From JASHVB01 sp049522565 (lineage in GTDB: Bacteria > Pseudomonadota > Alphaproteobacteria > Acetobacterales > Acetobacteraceae), in assembly GCA_049522565.1 (NCBI GenBank), contig JBEKNT010000172.1, positions 1 to 25,289 of the forward strand: a DNA stretch of 25,289 nucleotides, in the 5' to 3' direction. A model generated the notes under the pieces. That model saw only the letters and a list, made by a program, of their open reading frames with translations. It made no database searches and had not been told where the DNA came from. Each line of letters opens with the position of its first letter. Position 1 is the first letter of the stretch. A program made the translations under genes and the position numbers. Shown one piece after another: positions 18,501-23,805 of the stretch.

Positions 18501-19492
18501 CGTCGGTGGCGCTGGAGCATGCGGGTTACGTGGTGCATCGGGCGCCGCATGTCGCGTCCGTGGAGGAGGTGCTGCGGCGGCACCGCAACGCGTTCGACGT
18601 GGTGTATCTGCACCGCCTGGCCAATGCGGAGGCCTACGCTCCGCTGGCGCGAGCCTGGCAGGCGCGGGCCCGGCTGCTGTATTGCGTGGCGGACCTGCAC
18701 CATGTGCGGCTGGCACGGCAGGCGGCGGTGCAGGCGTCGGCGGAGTTGGCGGACGAGGCGCGCGCCGTGCGGGTGCGCGAGCTGAACGCCATGCGGTTGT
18801 GTGACGCGGTGATCACGCATTCCACGGCCGAGGCGGCGTATCTGGCGCGGGTGGCGCCGGGAGCCTCGGTGCACGTGGTGGCGTGGACGCCGCTGGCACG
18901 ACCTCGGCCGGTGCCGCTGGCGGCGCGGCGCGGCGTAGCGGCGATCGGGTCGTGGTCGCACGAGCCGAATGTCGATGCGGTGCGCTGGCTGGTGTCCGAC
19001 ATCATGCCGCGGGTCTGGGCGGCAGCGCCGCGGATCGAGCTGCTGGTGGTGGGTAGCGACTGGCCGGCTCGGGTGCCGTGGATCGCCGATGCCCGGGTGC
19101 GGCTGGTCGGCGCGGTGACCTCGATCGAGACGCTGCTGGGGATGCTGCGCGCGACCGTGGCTCCGCTGCGGTTCGGCGCGGGGCTGAAGGGCAAGGTGCT
19201 CGACAGCTTCGCTTGCGAGGTGCCGTGCGTGATGACGCCGATCGCCGCCGAGGGCTTCCCGTTGGAGGGCACGTTGCCGGGGCTGGTGGCGGAGGACGCC
19301 GCGACTCTGGCGGGGCTGATCGTGCGGCTGCACGAGGAGTCGCCGTTCCACCGCGCTGCGGCGGGGGACGGGCTGGCATTGGCGGCCCGGTTCTCCCCCG
19401 AGTCGGTGCGGGCGGCGATGGCCGTGGCGATCGGGATGCGGGAGGCGGGCGCGCAGGCGTTGGGCGTTGCAGCAGCGGCGGTCGCCCAGTAA
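12560..19492 (+). CDS. Giant repeat protein, C-terminal part: super-repeats, Hint domain and glycosyltransferase
   Basis: This frame encodes 2,310 residues and continues the upstream repeat frame; the annotated ATG is internal, and sense reading goes back to about 12533. Residues 1 to about 1520 are Gly/Thr/Ser-rich beta repeats (GTLIVNGGTVS, NIGxxSGTGxVTVxxGGTLxGG), including three ~265-residue super-repeats. At residue 1530 a Hint_2-type domain starts at Cys (PCYLAGTRILTDRGEVPVETL) and contains the block-B VSPLHAMY. An accessory domain follows at about 1720-1800 (ISGWAFHPDRP...ESAGIGDGRHGF), a type often seen in glycan-related proteins. After a linker with a palindromic insertion comes a GT4-like glycosyltransferase, about 1925-2300. 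It begins RRALIIDAQLPRPEHDAGSQ and has the nucleotide-sugar lobe GAGLKGKVLDSFACEVPCV with EGF after it. Asp replaces the usual Glu in KVLE. The Hint domain may cleave or attach the passenger; the glycosyltransferase may act on it. Both roles are inference. Confidence 0.87.
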   Translation: MLTSTTSGMNVGQNAGSSGTLEVLDGGSYHVSTHGIGVGVSAGATGTILVDGSGSQINVLAQSGTFGVAIGQGGTGYLTVQNGGSVGSGIAIIVGAAAGATGTVAVTGGGLLTTSGTAGINVGAPGSGLLTIGVGLETLGVGDTVSAAGTVIAANFFDIATGSTASTGTVVVNGGTLDDHGIFNVANTGTGTLVVEGGGLVDQTGINFNIGSSSGSHGTVEVNGGTLVTNGSLDIGASGASGLLTVSSGTVTATDVNVGTGGTVTVGGGTAAALFSDSGQFDLGNTGTTALLSIGSLGVVTGTSGDALQIGGFGTSAGTVTIGNGGTLDGFGGFLIDNGLMTVAAGDQVTVSSTSTLVGSGIGSGPSGSGTLIVNGGTVSATNAAFNIGDNSASGSLLVEAGGLLTTTTIASQFAQISIDGSSTSTAVATIHGGTWDAYGPLAIASGANNTGSLAVSGSGTVSGVVNAGTNAISIATQSGASGTVSVGSGGTLLGGGLALSNPFTGSATGLLTVAGGGTVELGGLLQEGAGGTITVGGGTAEALLASSGGILIGASGSTAVMTVGSLGVVSAGTADTLQIGTGFNGTVTVGNGGTLDRTGALDVDDGILTVNSGAQAIFSSTTLASNIGALSGGSGTLIVNGGTVSATNAFFDIGGSNASGSLLDEGGGLLTTTSTGNGPAGEINASGTGVAAATVSDATWTLNGALNVGDSGTGALDINSTGVVNAGTNAIDIGNQSSGTGDVTVEHFGTLIGGPLNIADPYNGGGNGTLTVSNGSSVEVSSVSVGGGGTIALAGGTAYAVLTSSGMIAIGQSGTGGLLNIGNNAVVTGNSGSALQIAVATGSSGTVTVASGGTLDGIGGLTVGNQGNGLLTVASGGTVTADSTTQSSNIGFGQGGSGTLIVNGGTVSDTAAFFTVGGNGGGGAGTLLVEGGGLLTTTSDGNTAGQIDGAAGDAIATVNDGTWDVNGFLIVGNNSGNSGTLDITNGLVNAGSNAITIGNLPGSNGTVSVGSGGTLIGGGLTMADQTGSSGTLTVASGGTVDLGSIADGGGAIDVTGGLLSVSGLTTIGQSEGGATLTLQSGTVDTAGLYIGNDTGATGTVTVSGGVLDSTGQVQIGNQGDGLLEVDTGGSVDATGGLQVDSFGTGNGTVIVDGGSLTDSNGFNIGNGGSTGVAGVTVEAGGLLSASGNNQFDIGSGGGTAEVVVSGGTFSSSGSSLEIGGSGGSGGSASLLVENAGTVVTTFGGVGPAADINAGGGAQASVTVTGTGSVWDIDAATGDQLAVGDSGSGSLTVSDGAVVNTGSNAIVIGNQNSGTGYVDVNTGNALLEGASVSVGSGTSSGTLEIDTGGTVDVVSASVGQDGSLILGGGLLDPIALTLSAGGVISGFGTLDANLDNASTVTASGGALEVTGTVTDFGTMAITTSATLVLPGTVGAGQIIDFTANIGVLQVGTIGFNGTIDGIQSGDTIILSGVTDATAANLVGTNTLQIVSVSLGDIDLQLDPEQGFGGDYFHVNTVGGNAVVTENNVPCYLAGTRILTDRGEVPVETLRIGDCVVTLDGSAKPIKWIGRRSYSGAIPTGLRDVIPILIRQGALGENLPARDLIVSPLHAMYCDGVLVPAEHLVNGISILRAPDIDPIRYFHVELEQHDVIYADGAAAETFVDCDSRAMFHNAAEFDSLYPGDATPRWQYCAPRVEGGERLAAIKRAIDRRAGIELPEPGAPPGRLEGRLDGIEGGRISGWAFHPDRPEAQVWLEVLDGDGVIARVHARRYRADLESAGIGDGRHGFELHLTGQMRTRREIRVRRVEDGVELDGSPLVVEARGGEALLEDARRVIAAAILDPSDEAALDALAAELLHGVDALRQARAARGAIARSTQLPGSASSLPPQVIARSEATKQSPAEDCFGPAGLAMTKGTAGGATVAPRAHGGRLRRALIIDAQLPRPEHDAGSQAILSHAAALTSLGFQVEFVAAHELARADQASVALEHAGYVVHRAPHVASVEEVLRRHRNAFDVVYLHRLANAEAYAPLARAWQARARLLYCVADLHHVRLARQAAVQASAELADEARAVRVRELNAMRLCDAVITHSTAEAAYLARVAPGASVHVVAWTPLARPRPVPLAARRGVAAIGSWSHEPNVDAVRWLVSDIMPRVWAAAPRIELLVVGSDWPARVPWIADARVRLVGAVTSIETLLGMLRATVAPLRFGAGLKGKVLDSFACEVPCVMTPIAAEGFPLEGTLPGLVAEDAATLAGLIVRLHEESPFHRAAAGDGLALAARFSPESVRAAMAVAIGMREAGAQALGVAAAAVAQ
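13667..15960 (+). repeat. Three tandem ~265-residue super-repeats
   Basis: Units begin with GTLIVNGGTVS at 13667, 14465 and 15254, spaced 798 and 789 nt (266 and 263 residues). Inside each unit the same order recurs: xFxIGxxxASGSLL, GGGLLTTT, AxVxDxTWxxxG, GxVNAGxNAIxIG, GTLIGG, then, in the first two, GGTAxAxLxSSGxIxIGxSG and GTVTVxxGGTLDG. The tail half of an earlier unit precedes 13667, and the third copy diverges after about 15700. The last boundary is approximate. Such long units suggest growth by recombination between repeats. Confidence 0.8.
16217..16243 (+). repeat. GGCGGCAGC x3 microsatellite in the repeat protein
   Basis: Three perfect copies of the 9-mer GGCGGCAGC encode GGSGGSGGS. 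It is an in-frame flexible-linker-like expansion prone to slippage. Confidence 0.75.
18172..18200. repeat. Partial copy of the palindromic repeat
   Basis: CATTGCGAGGAGCACGCAG matches the left end of the full element 50 nt downstream (CATTGCGAGGAGCGAAGCG) before diverging. It is a decayed or truncated copy in the same linker of the giant protein, translated as AIARSTQLPG. Confidence 0.55.
18224..18297. repeat. Full dispersed palindromic repeat inserted in frame in the giant gene
   Basis: A 74-bp element with perfect 12-bp ends, GTCATTGCGAGG (18224-18235) and CCTCGCAATGAC (18286-18297). An inner 11-bp inverted repeat, CGAAGCAATCT (18246-18256) and AGATTGCTTCG (18265-18275), completes a nested hairpin. 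It belongs to the widespread short repeat that yields HCEERSDEAI-like peptides. Here it reads VIARSEATKQSPAEDCFGPAG in the frame of the giant protein and has no stop. It lies in the linker between the accessory domain and the glycosyltransferase. The frame is kept open on both sides. Confidence 0.85.
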
Positions 19493-20022
19493 GGGCAAAC
19501 ACCGCGCAGGCCAGTTGGTGAGGGCGCGGATTCCGCTGAAGGCCGACGCATCGGAGGCCGGCGGCTTGCGAGAGCCCGCGCATTGCGAGAGCCTGCGCAT
19601 TCTGCGTCGGGTCTGCCGGCTTGCGGCGGGGCCTGTCCGGCCAACGCAGCCTGCGGGCGGCGCGAAAGAAACCCTGAGCGCCGATACCGGCCGGCCAACG
19701 CGTGCCATTGTGCAGCCATAGGGGTGCGGCCGCGGCCGCTGGCTAACCCCGTAGCGCAACCGCGCGCTCGCGGGTGGGCACCGATCCCGCTGGCGCAGTG
19801 GCTAATGTTTCAGCGGCGCGGCGGCTTGGCTGCATCGCGCGATTGCCCTGCTGTTGTACGCCATCAACCGGCGCTTGGGCAGGAACGCGCGAGGCCGACG
19901 AAAGGCAGCAATCCCGCCATGGCGTTGTATCCCGCGCGGCGAACACGGCGTGCCACATCGCGCGGTCTTCCGCTAAGGTCCCGTGCCGAGGAACGCCATT
20001 GCCCCAGGACACCGTCCCGACC
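19493..20022. other. Intergenic region, no supported gene
   Basis: Between the glycosyltransferase end and the P-loop/coiled-coil gene. Open frames here have no recognisable protein features. A 17-nt direct repeat, TTGCGAGAGCCYGCGCA, occurs twice in tandem at 19566-19599. The frame of the downstream gene extends upstream to 19774, but that segment (Arg/Cys-rich, no pattern) does not look coded. No clear terminator or promoter is visible. Confidence 0.5.
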
Positions 20023-22338
20023 ATGCCAGATCAGGACCAGAAGCCGCCACGGCACCATCTGCTGATCGCCGGCACCGGCCGCGCGGGCACCAGCTTCCTG
20101 GTGCGCTGGCTTGCCGCCGCGGGGCTGCGGACCCACCTGGCGGCGCACGACACGCCGACATGGGACGAGGATGCCAATGCCGGCCTGGAAGACCTGCCGA
20201 TCGTCACCGACTGGCAGGCCGCGCCGTATGTCATGAAATCACCCTGGCTGGTCGAGGTCATTGACGACGTGCTGGCCAATCCGCGGATCGTGCTGGACGG
20301 CGTGATCATCCCGGTACGCGACCTGACGGAGGCAGCGGCCAGCCGCGTGGTGCAGGAACTGCAAGCCGCGCATCGCAACAATCCCTGGATGTCCGGCCTC
20401 AGCCGCAGCTTCGAGCAATGGGGCACCACGCCGGGCGGCGTGGTCTACTCGCTCGACCCGGTGGACCAGGCGAGGCTGCTGGCGGTGTCCTTCCACCGCC
20501 TGGTCCAGCGGCTGGTGCAGGCCGACATTCCCATCGTGCTGCTGGATTTTCCGCGCCTGGCGCTGGATGCCGACTACTTGTTCTACAAGCTGCGCCGCTT
20601 CGTGCCAGCCACCATCGCGCAGGCCCGCGAAGCGCATGCCGGGATCGCCGATCCGGCAAAGATCCGGGTCGGCCGGGAACTGGCGGCGGCGCAGGATGCC
20701 GGCGTGCCGGATCCCGGGTGCGACGCGCATGACCGGCTCGATGCGGTGGCGCTGCGGCGGGAGGTCCGGCGGCTCGCGGGCGAACTGGCGGAGGCAGAGC
20801 GCGCCGCGACGGCACAGCAGGCGGCAGCCTTAGACTTGCGCAGCGCCCTGGATACGCAGGCGGTGGAACTGGCCGGGCTGGCTCCGGCGTTGCCGGCGGA
20901 CGACGCCGATCGCCAGGCCGCGCAAGCCCGGGTGGCCACCCTGATCGCCACGGTGGAGCGGCGGCGGGTGGAAGCAGCGCATGCCGCGACGGCGCAGCAG
21001 GAGGCGGTCGCTGGCTTGCGCAGTGCCCTCGACGCGCAAGCGGCGGCACTCGCCGGGCTGGTAACCAGGCTGGAGACGCGCGACGCCGACCGGCAGGCGG
21101 CGCAAGCCCAGGTCGTCATGCTCACCGCCACGGCTGAGCAACAGCGGGTTGCAGCCGAGCGCGCCATGGCGGAACAGCAAGCCGTGGTCATTGGCTTGCA
21201 CAGCGCCCTGGAGGCGCGGGCAGCGGAACTGGCCGCGCTGGCGACGACGCTGGGGGCTCGTGATGCCGATCTGGGGGCCGCGCAAGCGCAGGTCGCCACG
21301 CTGACGGCAACCGCAGAACAACGGCGGGCGGACGCCGAGCGTGCCACGCTGGAACAGCAAGCCGTGATCGCTGGCTTGCACAGCACGCTGGATGCGCGGG
21401 CAGCGGAACTGGCCGCGCTGGCGACGACGCTGGAGGTACGCGACGCCGATCTGGAGGTTGCCCGGGCGCAGGTCGCCACGCTGACCGCCACGGCAGCGCA
21501 AGCGCAGGCGGAGGCAGAGCGCGCCGCGGCAGCACAGCAGGACGTCATCGCTGGCTTGCGCGGCACTCTGGATGCTCAGGCGGCGGAACTGGCCTGGCTG
21601 GCGACGACGCTGGCGGCGCGCGACGCCGATCTGGCGGCCACGCAAGCGCAGGTCGCCACGCTGACTGCCGCGGCAGAGCAAGGGCGGACGGAAACTGAGC
21701 GCGCGGCGGCCGAACAGCAGGCCGTGGTCGTCACTTTGCACGGCACTCTGGAGGCACGAGCGGAGGAACTGGCCGCGCTGGCCGCGACTCTGGCAGCGCG
21801 TAACGCCGATCTGGCGGCTGCGCAAACGCAGGTCGCCACCCTGACCGCCACGGCAGAGCAATGGCGGGCCGACGCAGCGCGTGCCATGGCCGAACAGCAG
21901 GGCGTGGTCACCGGCTTGCGCAGCGCCCTGGACGCGCAGGCGGCGGAACTGGCCGGGCTGGCTGGGACGCTGGCGGTGCGCGACGCCGATCTGGCGGCCG
22001 CGCAAGCGCAGGTCGCCACGCTGGCCGCCACGGCAGAGCAAGGGCGGGTGGACGCGGCGCGCAGTGCTGGGGAACAGCAGGCCGTGGTCACTGGCTTGCG
22101 TGGCGCTCTGGAGGCACGGGCGGCGGAACTGGCCACGCTCGCGACGACGCTGGCGGCGCGCGACGCCGATCTGGCGGCCGCGCAAGCGCAGGTTGCCGCG
22201 CTGACCGCCATAACGGAGCAATTGCGCAAGGAGCGCGCGGCCATTCTGGCGAGCTGGAGCTGGCGGGCTGGTCAGCCGTTGCGTCTGACCGGTCGCGCGG
22301 CCCGGGCGGTGATCACAGCGCTACGCCCTGGCCGGTGA
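20023..22338 (+). CDS. Sulfotransferase-like P-loop protein with eight-repeat coiled coil
   Basis: A 771-residue protein. The N-terminal domain (about 1-230) begins LLIAGTGRAGTSFL with a P-loop at 17-25 (GTGRAGTSF). This resembles the 5'-phosphosulfate-binding loop of sulfotransferase-fold proteins, with VMKSPWL and VIIPVRDLTEAAASR as further candidate motifs. Residues 257-736 form a coiled coil of exactly eight 60-residue repeats (AEQQAVVxGLRxxLxARAAELAALATTLAARDADLAAAQAQVATLTATAEQ). The C-terminus ASWSWRAGQPLR resembles ASTSWRxTxPLR tails of polysaccharide-biosynthesis proteins. ATG 20023 is chosen because it starts right before the P-loop domain; the Shine-Dalgarno is weak (AGGA about 15 nt upstream). 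It may modify a surface glycan or the giant protein next door. No signal peptide. Sulfotransferase activity is not proven by the motifs seen. Confidence 0.82.
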   Translation: MPDQDQKPPRHHLLIAGTGRAGTSFLVRWLAAAGLRTHLAAHDTPTWDEDANAGLEDLPIVTDWQAAPYVMKSPWLVEVIDDVLANPRIVLDGVIIPVRDLTEAAASRVVQELQAAHRNNPWMSGLSRSFEQWGTTPGGVVYSLDPVDQARLLAVSFHRLVQRLVQADIPIVLLDFPRLALDADYLFYKLRRFVPATIAQAREAHAGIADPAKIRVGRELAAAQDAGVPDPGCDAHDRLDAVALRREVRRLAGELAEAERAATAQQAAALDLRSALDTQAVELAGLAPALPADDADRQAAQARVATLIATVERRRVEAAHAATAQQEAVAGLRSALDAQAAALAGLVTRLETRDADRQAAQAQVVMLTATAEQQRVAAERAMAEQQAVVIGLHSALEARAAELAALATTLGARDADLGAAQAQVATLTATAEQRRADAERATLEQQAVIAGLHSTLDARAAELAALATTLEVRDADLEVARAQVATLTATAAQAQAEAERAAAAQQDVIAGLRGTLDAQAAELAWLATTLAARDADLAATQAQVATLTAAAEQGRTETERAAAEQQAVVVTLHGTLEARAEELAALAATLAARNADLAAAQTQVATLTATAEQWRADAARAMAEQQGVVTGLRSALDAQAAELAGLAGTLAVRDADLAAAQAQVATLAATAEQGRVDAARSAGEQQAVVTGLRGALEARAAELATLATTLAARDADLAAAQAQVAALTAITEQLRKERAAILASWSWRAGQPLRLTGRAARAVITALRPGR
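20791..22230 (+). repeat. Eight tandem 180-bp repeats encoding a coiled coil
   Basis: Boundaries lie at 20791, 20971, 21151, 21331, 21511, 21691, 21871 and 22051, each exactly 180 nt apart with no indel. The unit encodes 60 residues rich in Ala, Leu, Glu, Gln and Arg. Sixty residues equal seven heptads plus one hendecad, so a regular period could continue through the joins; that reading is inference. The first unit has diverged most (it lacks the ALATTL core), while the middle and last ones are closest, as expected from expansion by unequal crossing over. Confidence 0.92.
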
Positions 22339-22415
22339 CCGCGCGCGGCATGCCGGTTGCGGCGACGCCCGGCCCAATGGCGATTTCCCGCCACAGGACG
22401 GGACGGCGCACGCGC

Positions 22416-22441
22416 GGGGGCCGGCGTGGCAACCGGCCCCC
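22416..22441. terminator. Putative bidirectional terminator hairpin between convergent genes
   Basis: GGGGGCCGG (22416-22424) pairs perfectly with CCGGCCCCC (22433-22441) around an 8-nt loop. It lies between the stop of the P-loop gene (plus strand) and the stop of the small secreted peptide gene (minus strand), where a shared terminator is expected. There is no proper U-tract, only TT on the plus side. Confidence 0.45.
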
Positions 22442-22513
22442 TTGGGATGCGAACCGATACGACATCACGCTGTCGCCCGGGCCACGACAGTCGCCGTCGG
22501 ACGACCGGACCGG

Positions 22514-22666
22514 CTACGCCTCGCCGCCCGTGTCGCCGCCGTAGTCCGGACCCCAATGGGTGACCTGCGGCTGGTTGTAATGCCGCGCGGCCGTGGCCGC
22601 ATACGCAGAACTCATGCCGAGGCCAAGGCCGAGCGCCATCATGGCCGCAAGAAACAGCTTCTTCAT
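22514..22666 (-). CDS. Small secreted peptide, 50 residues
   Basis: A 50-residue protein that I do not recognise. It starts MKKLFLAAMMALGLGLGMSS and continues AYA, a textbook Sec signal peptide with cleavage expected after AYA (residue 23). The mature peptide is about 27 residues, rich in Gly, His, Gln and Asp, with WGPDYGGDTGG near its end. AGGAG lies 7 nt before the start codon, a strong ribosome binding site that decides this start against longer upstream readings. The gene is divergent from the response regulator gene, with about 400 nt between them, and convergent with the P-loop gene. Its product would be periplasmic or extracellular. It could be a target or ligand of the adjacent two-component system, which is inference from position. 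Confidence 0.8.
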   Translation of the reverse strand: MKKLFLAAMMALGLGLGMSSAYAATAARHYNQPQVTHWGPDYGGDTGGEA

Positions 22667-22727
22667 CGCGAATCTCCTGGTATCCGGGTCGCCGATGCGG
22701 CGGACCGGTCGATGGGTTGCAAAGGAA

Positions 22728-22748
22728 GCCGGCTCAGCGGGAGCCGGC
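22728..22748. promoter_or_regulatory. Perfect hairpin upstream of the small peptide gene
   Basis: GCCGGCTC (22728-22735) and GAGCCGGC (22741-22748) pair perfectly around a 5-nt loop. It lies 62 nt upstream of the peptide start on the minus strand and could sit in its leader RNA or be a binding site. The sequence alone does not decide. Confidence 0.35.
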
Positions 22749-22835
22749 GGCCTACGGGCGGAGATCGCGTGCCTTGCACGCGGTCTCGTGCCGGGATGCA
22801 ACCTGGGGAGCCGGCCGTTGTGACCCCATCGCCCA

Positions 22836-22857
22836 CGCTATACGGATTGGTATAGCG
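22836..22857. promoter_or_regulatory. Operator-like palindrome in the divergent regulatory region
   Basis: CGCTATAC (22836-22843), a 6-nt spacer and GTATAGCG (22850-22857) form a perfect inverted repeat, AT-rich compared with its surroundings. It lies between the divergent peptide and response regulator genes, about 170 nt from the first and 215 nt from the second. The TATAC half-sites could also serve as -10 elements. It is a natural candidate for the site of a dimeric regulator, possibly the adjacent response regulator, although OmpR-type proteins usually prefer direct repeats. Confidence 0.45.
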
Positions 22858-23073
22858 CGGCTTGGCGCGCGTTTCGCATTGCCGCGCCAGCCAGGAAACC
22901 CGATGCCACGCTGCGGTCGCGAGAGTTTGACCATGACGCCGTCGTGGCAGCCTGGATTGGCGATTGCCGATGTGCGCGCCTGCGTCCGGTAGCCGGGCGT
23001 CCGGCAATATGGCGCACCGGCTTGCGTCGGGTCGGGCCCCGGCGCAGGACGCGGCGTGATCGCGGAGGGTCAG

Positions 23074-23805
23074 GTGAAGATATTGGTGATCGAGGATGAT
23101 CACGAGACCGCCGACTACGTGGCGCGCGGGCTGCGGGAGCAGGGACACGTGATCGATCATGCCGCCAACGGCCGCGATGGGCTGTTTCGCGCCGGCGACG
23201 GGAGCTACGACGTGCTCATCGTCGATCGCATGCTGCCAGGCATCGAAGGCCTCGGCCTGGTGCGCATGCTGCGCGACGCGAACGTGCGCACGCCGGTGCT
23301 GTTCCTCACCGCGCTCGGCGGCGTGGGCGATCGGGTGCGCGGGCTGGATGCCGGCGGCGACGACTATCTGGCCAAGCCCTTCGCTTTCGCCGAACTGCTG
23401 GCCCGCATCAACGCACTGGCCCGACGCCCGCCTCTGGTCGACGTCCAGACCGTGCTGCGCGCCGGCGATCTGGAGATGGATTTGCTCAAACGCACCGTGA
23501 CGCGGGCCGGCAAGGAGATCGAGTTGCAGCCGCGCGAATTTCAATTGCTCGAATACCTGCTGCGCAACGCCGAGCGCGTGGTCACCCGCACTATGCTGCT
23601 GGAAGCGGTATGGGACTTCCACTTCGACCCCAAGACCAACATCGTCGAAACGCATATCAGCCGCCTGCGGGGCAAGCTCGCGCAGTCGGGCGGTGCGGAG
23701 CTGATCCATACCGTGCGCGGCGCCGGATATGCGCTGCGCGCCCCGGCTTCCGGCGCTTCCGGCGCGGGCGACGGACGCGCTGCGGGTGCCGGTGCAGGCC
23801 ACTAG
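23074..23805 (+). CDS. OmpR/PhoB-family response regulator
   Basis: A 243-residue two-component response regulator. The receiver domain has the acidic pocket E7-D8-D9 (VIEDD), phospho-acceptor D51 (LIVDRMLPG), T79 and K101 (YLAKPF). A winged-helix DNA-binding domain follows at about 130-225, with the usual LQPREFQLLEYLLRN, VTRTMLLEAVWD and NIVETHISRLRGKL...IHTVRGAGYAL segments. The start is taken as GTG 23074, with GGAGGG 4 nt before it; GTG 23056 is a possible 6-codon-longer start. The last 20 residues or so are a low-complexity Gly/Ala/Ser tail that overlaps the kinase start. It resembles CzcR/QseB-type regulators, but the signal is unknown. It likely controls genes including its own operon and perhaps the divergent peptide gene. 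Confidence 0.95.
   Translation: MKILVIEDDHETADYVARGLREQGHVIDHAANGRDGLFRAGDGSYDVLIVDRMLPGIEGLGLVRMLRDANVRTPVLFLTALGGVGDRVRGLDAGGDDYLAKPFAFAELLARINALARRPPLVDVQTVLRAGDLEMDLLKRTVTRAGKEIELQPREFQLLEYLLRNAERVVTRTMLLEAVWDFHFDPKTNIVETHISRLRGKLAQSGGAELIHTVRGAGYALRAPASGASGAGDGRAAGAGAGH

Noticed and set aside
18443..19759. Minus-strand open frames over the glycosyltransferase
   Set aside because: Compositional shadows: the sense strand has the conserved DAGS and GAGLKGKVL motifs of GT4-like enzymes.
19583..20065. Possible 160-residue gene in the gap before the P-loop gene
   Set aside because: Arg/Ala/Pro-rich translation with no motif, no ribosome binding site, and it runs into the start of the downstream gene in another frame.
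20830..22221. Antisense open frame over the 180-bp repeats
   Set aside because: The same periodicity produces repeated antisense peptides; the sense strand gives a coherent coiled coil with a P-loop domain in the same frame.
20791..22230. CRISPR-like array, because of perfectly spaced repeats
   Set aside because: The repeat unit is 180 bp with no unique spacers and it is fully coding as a coiled coil.
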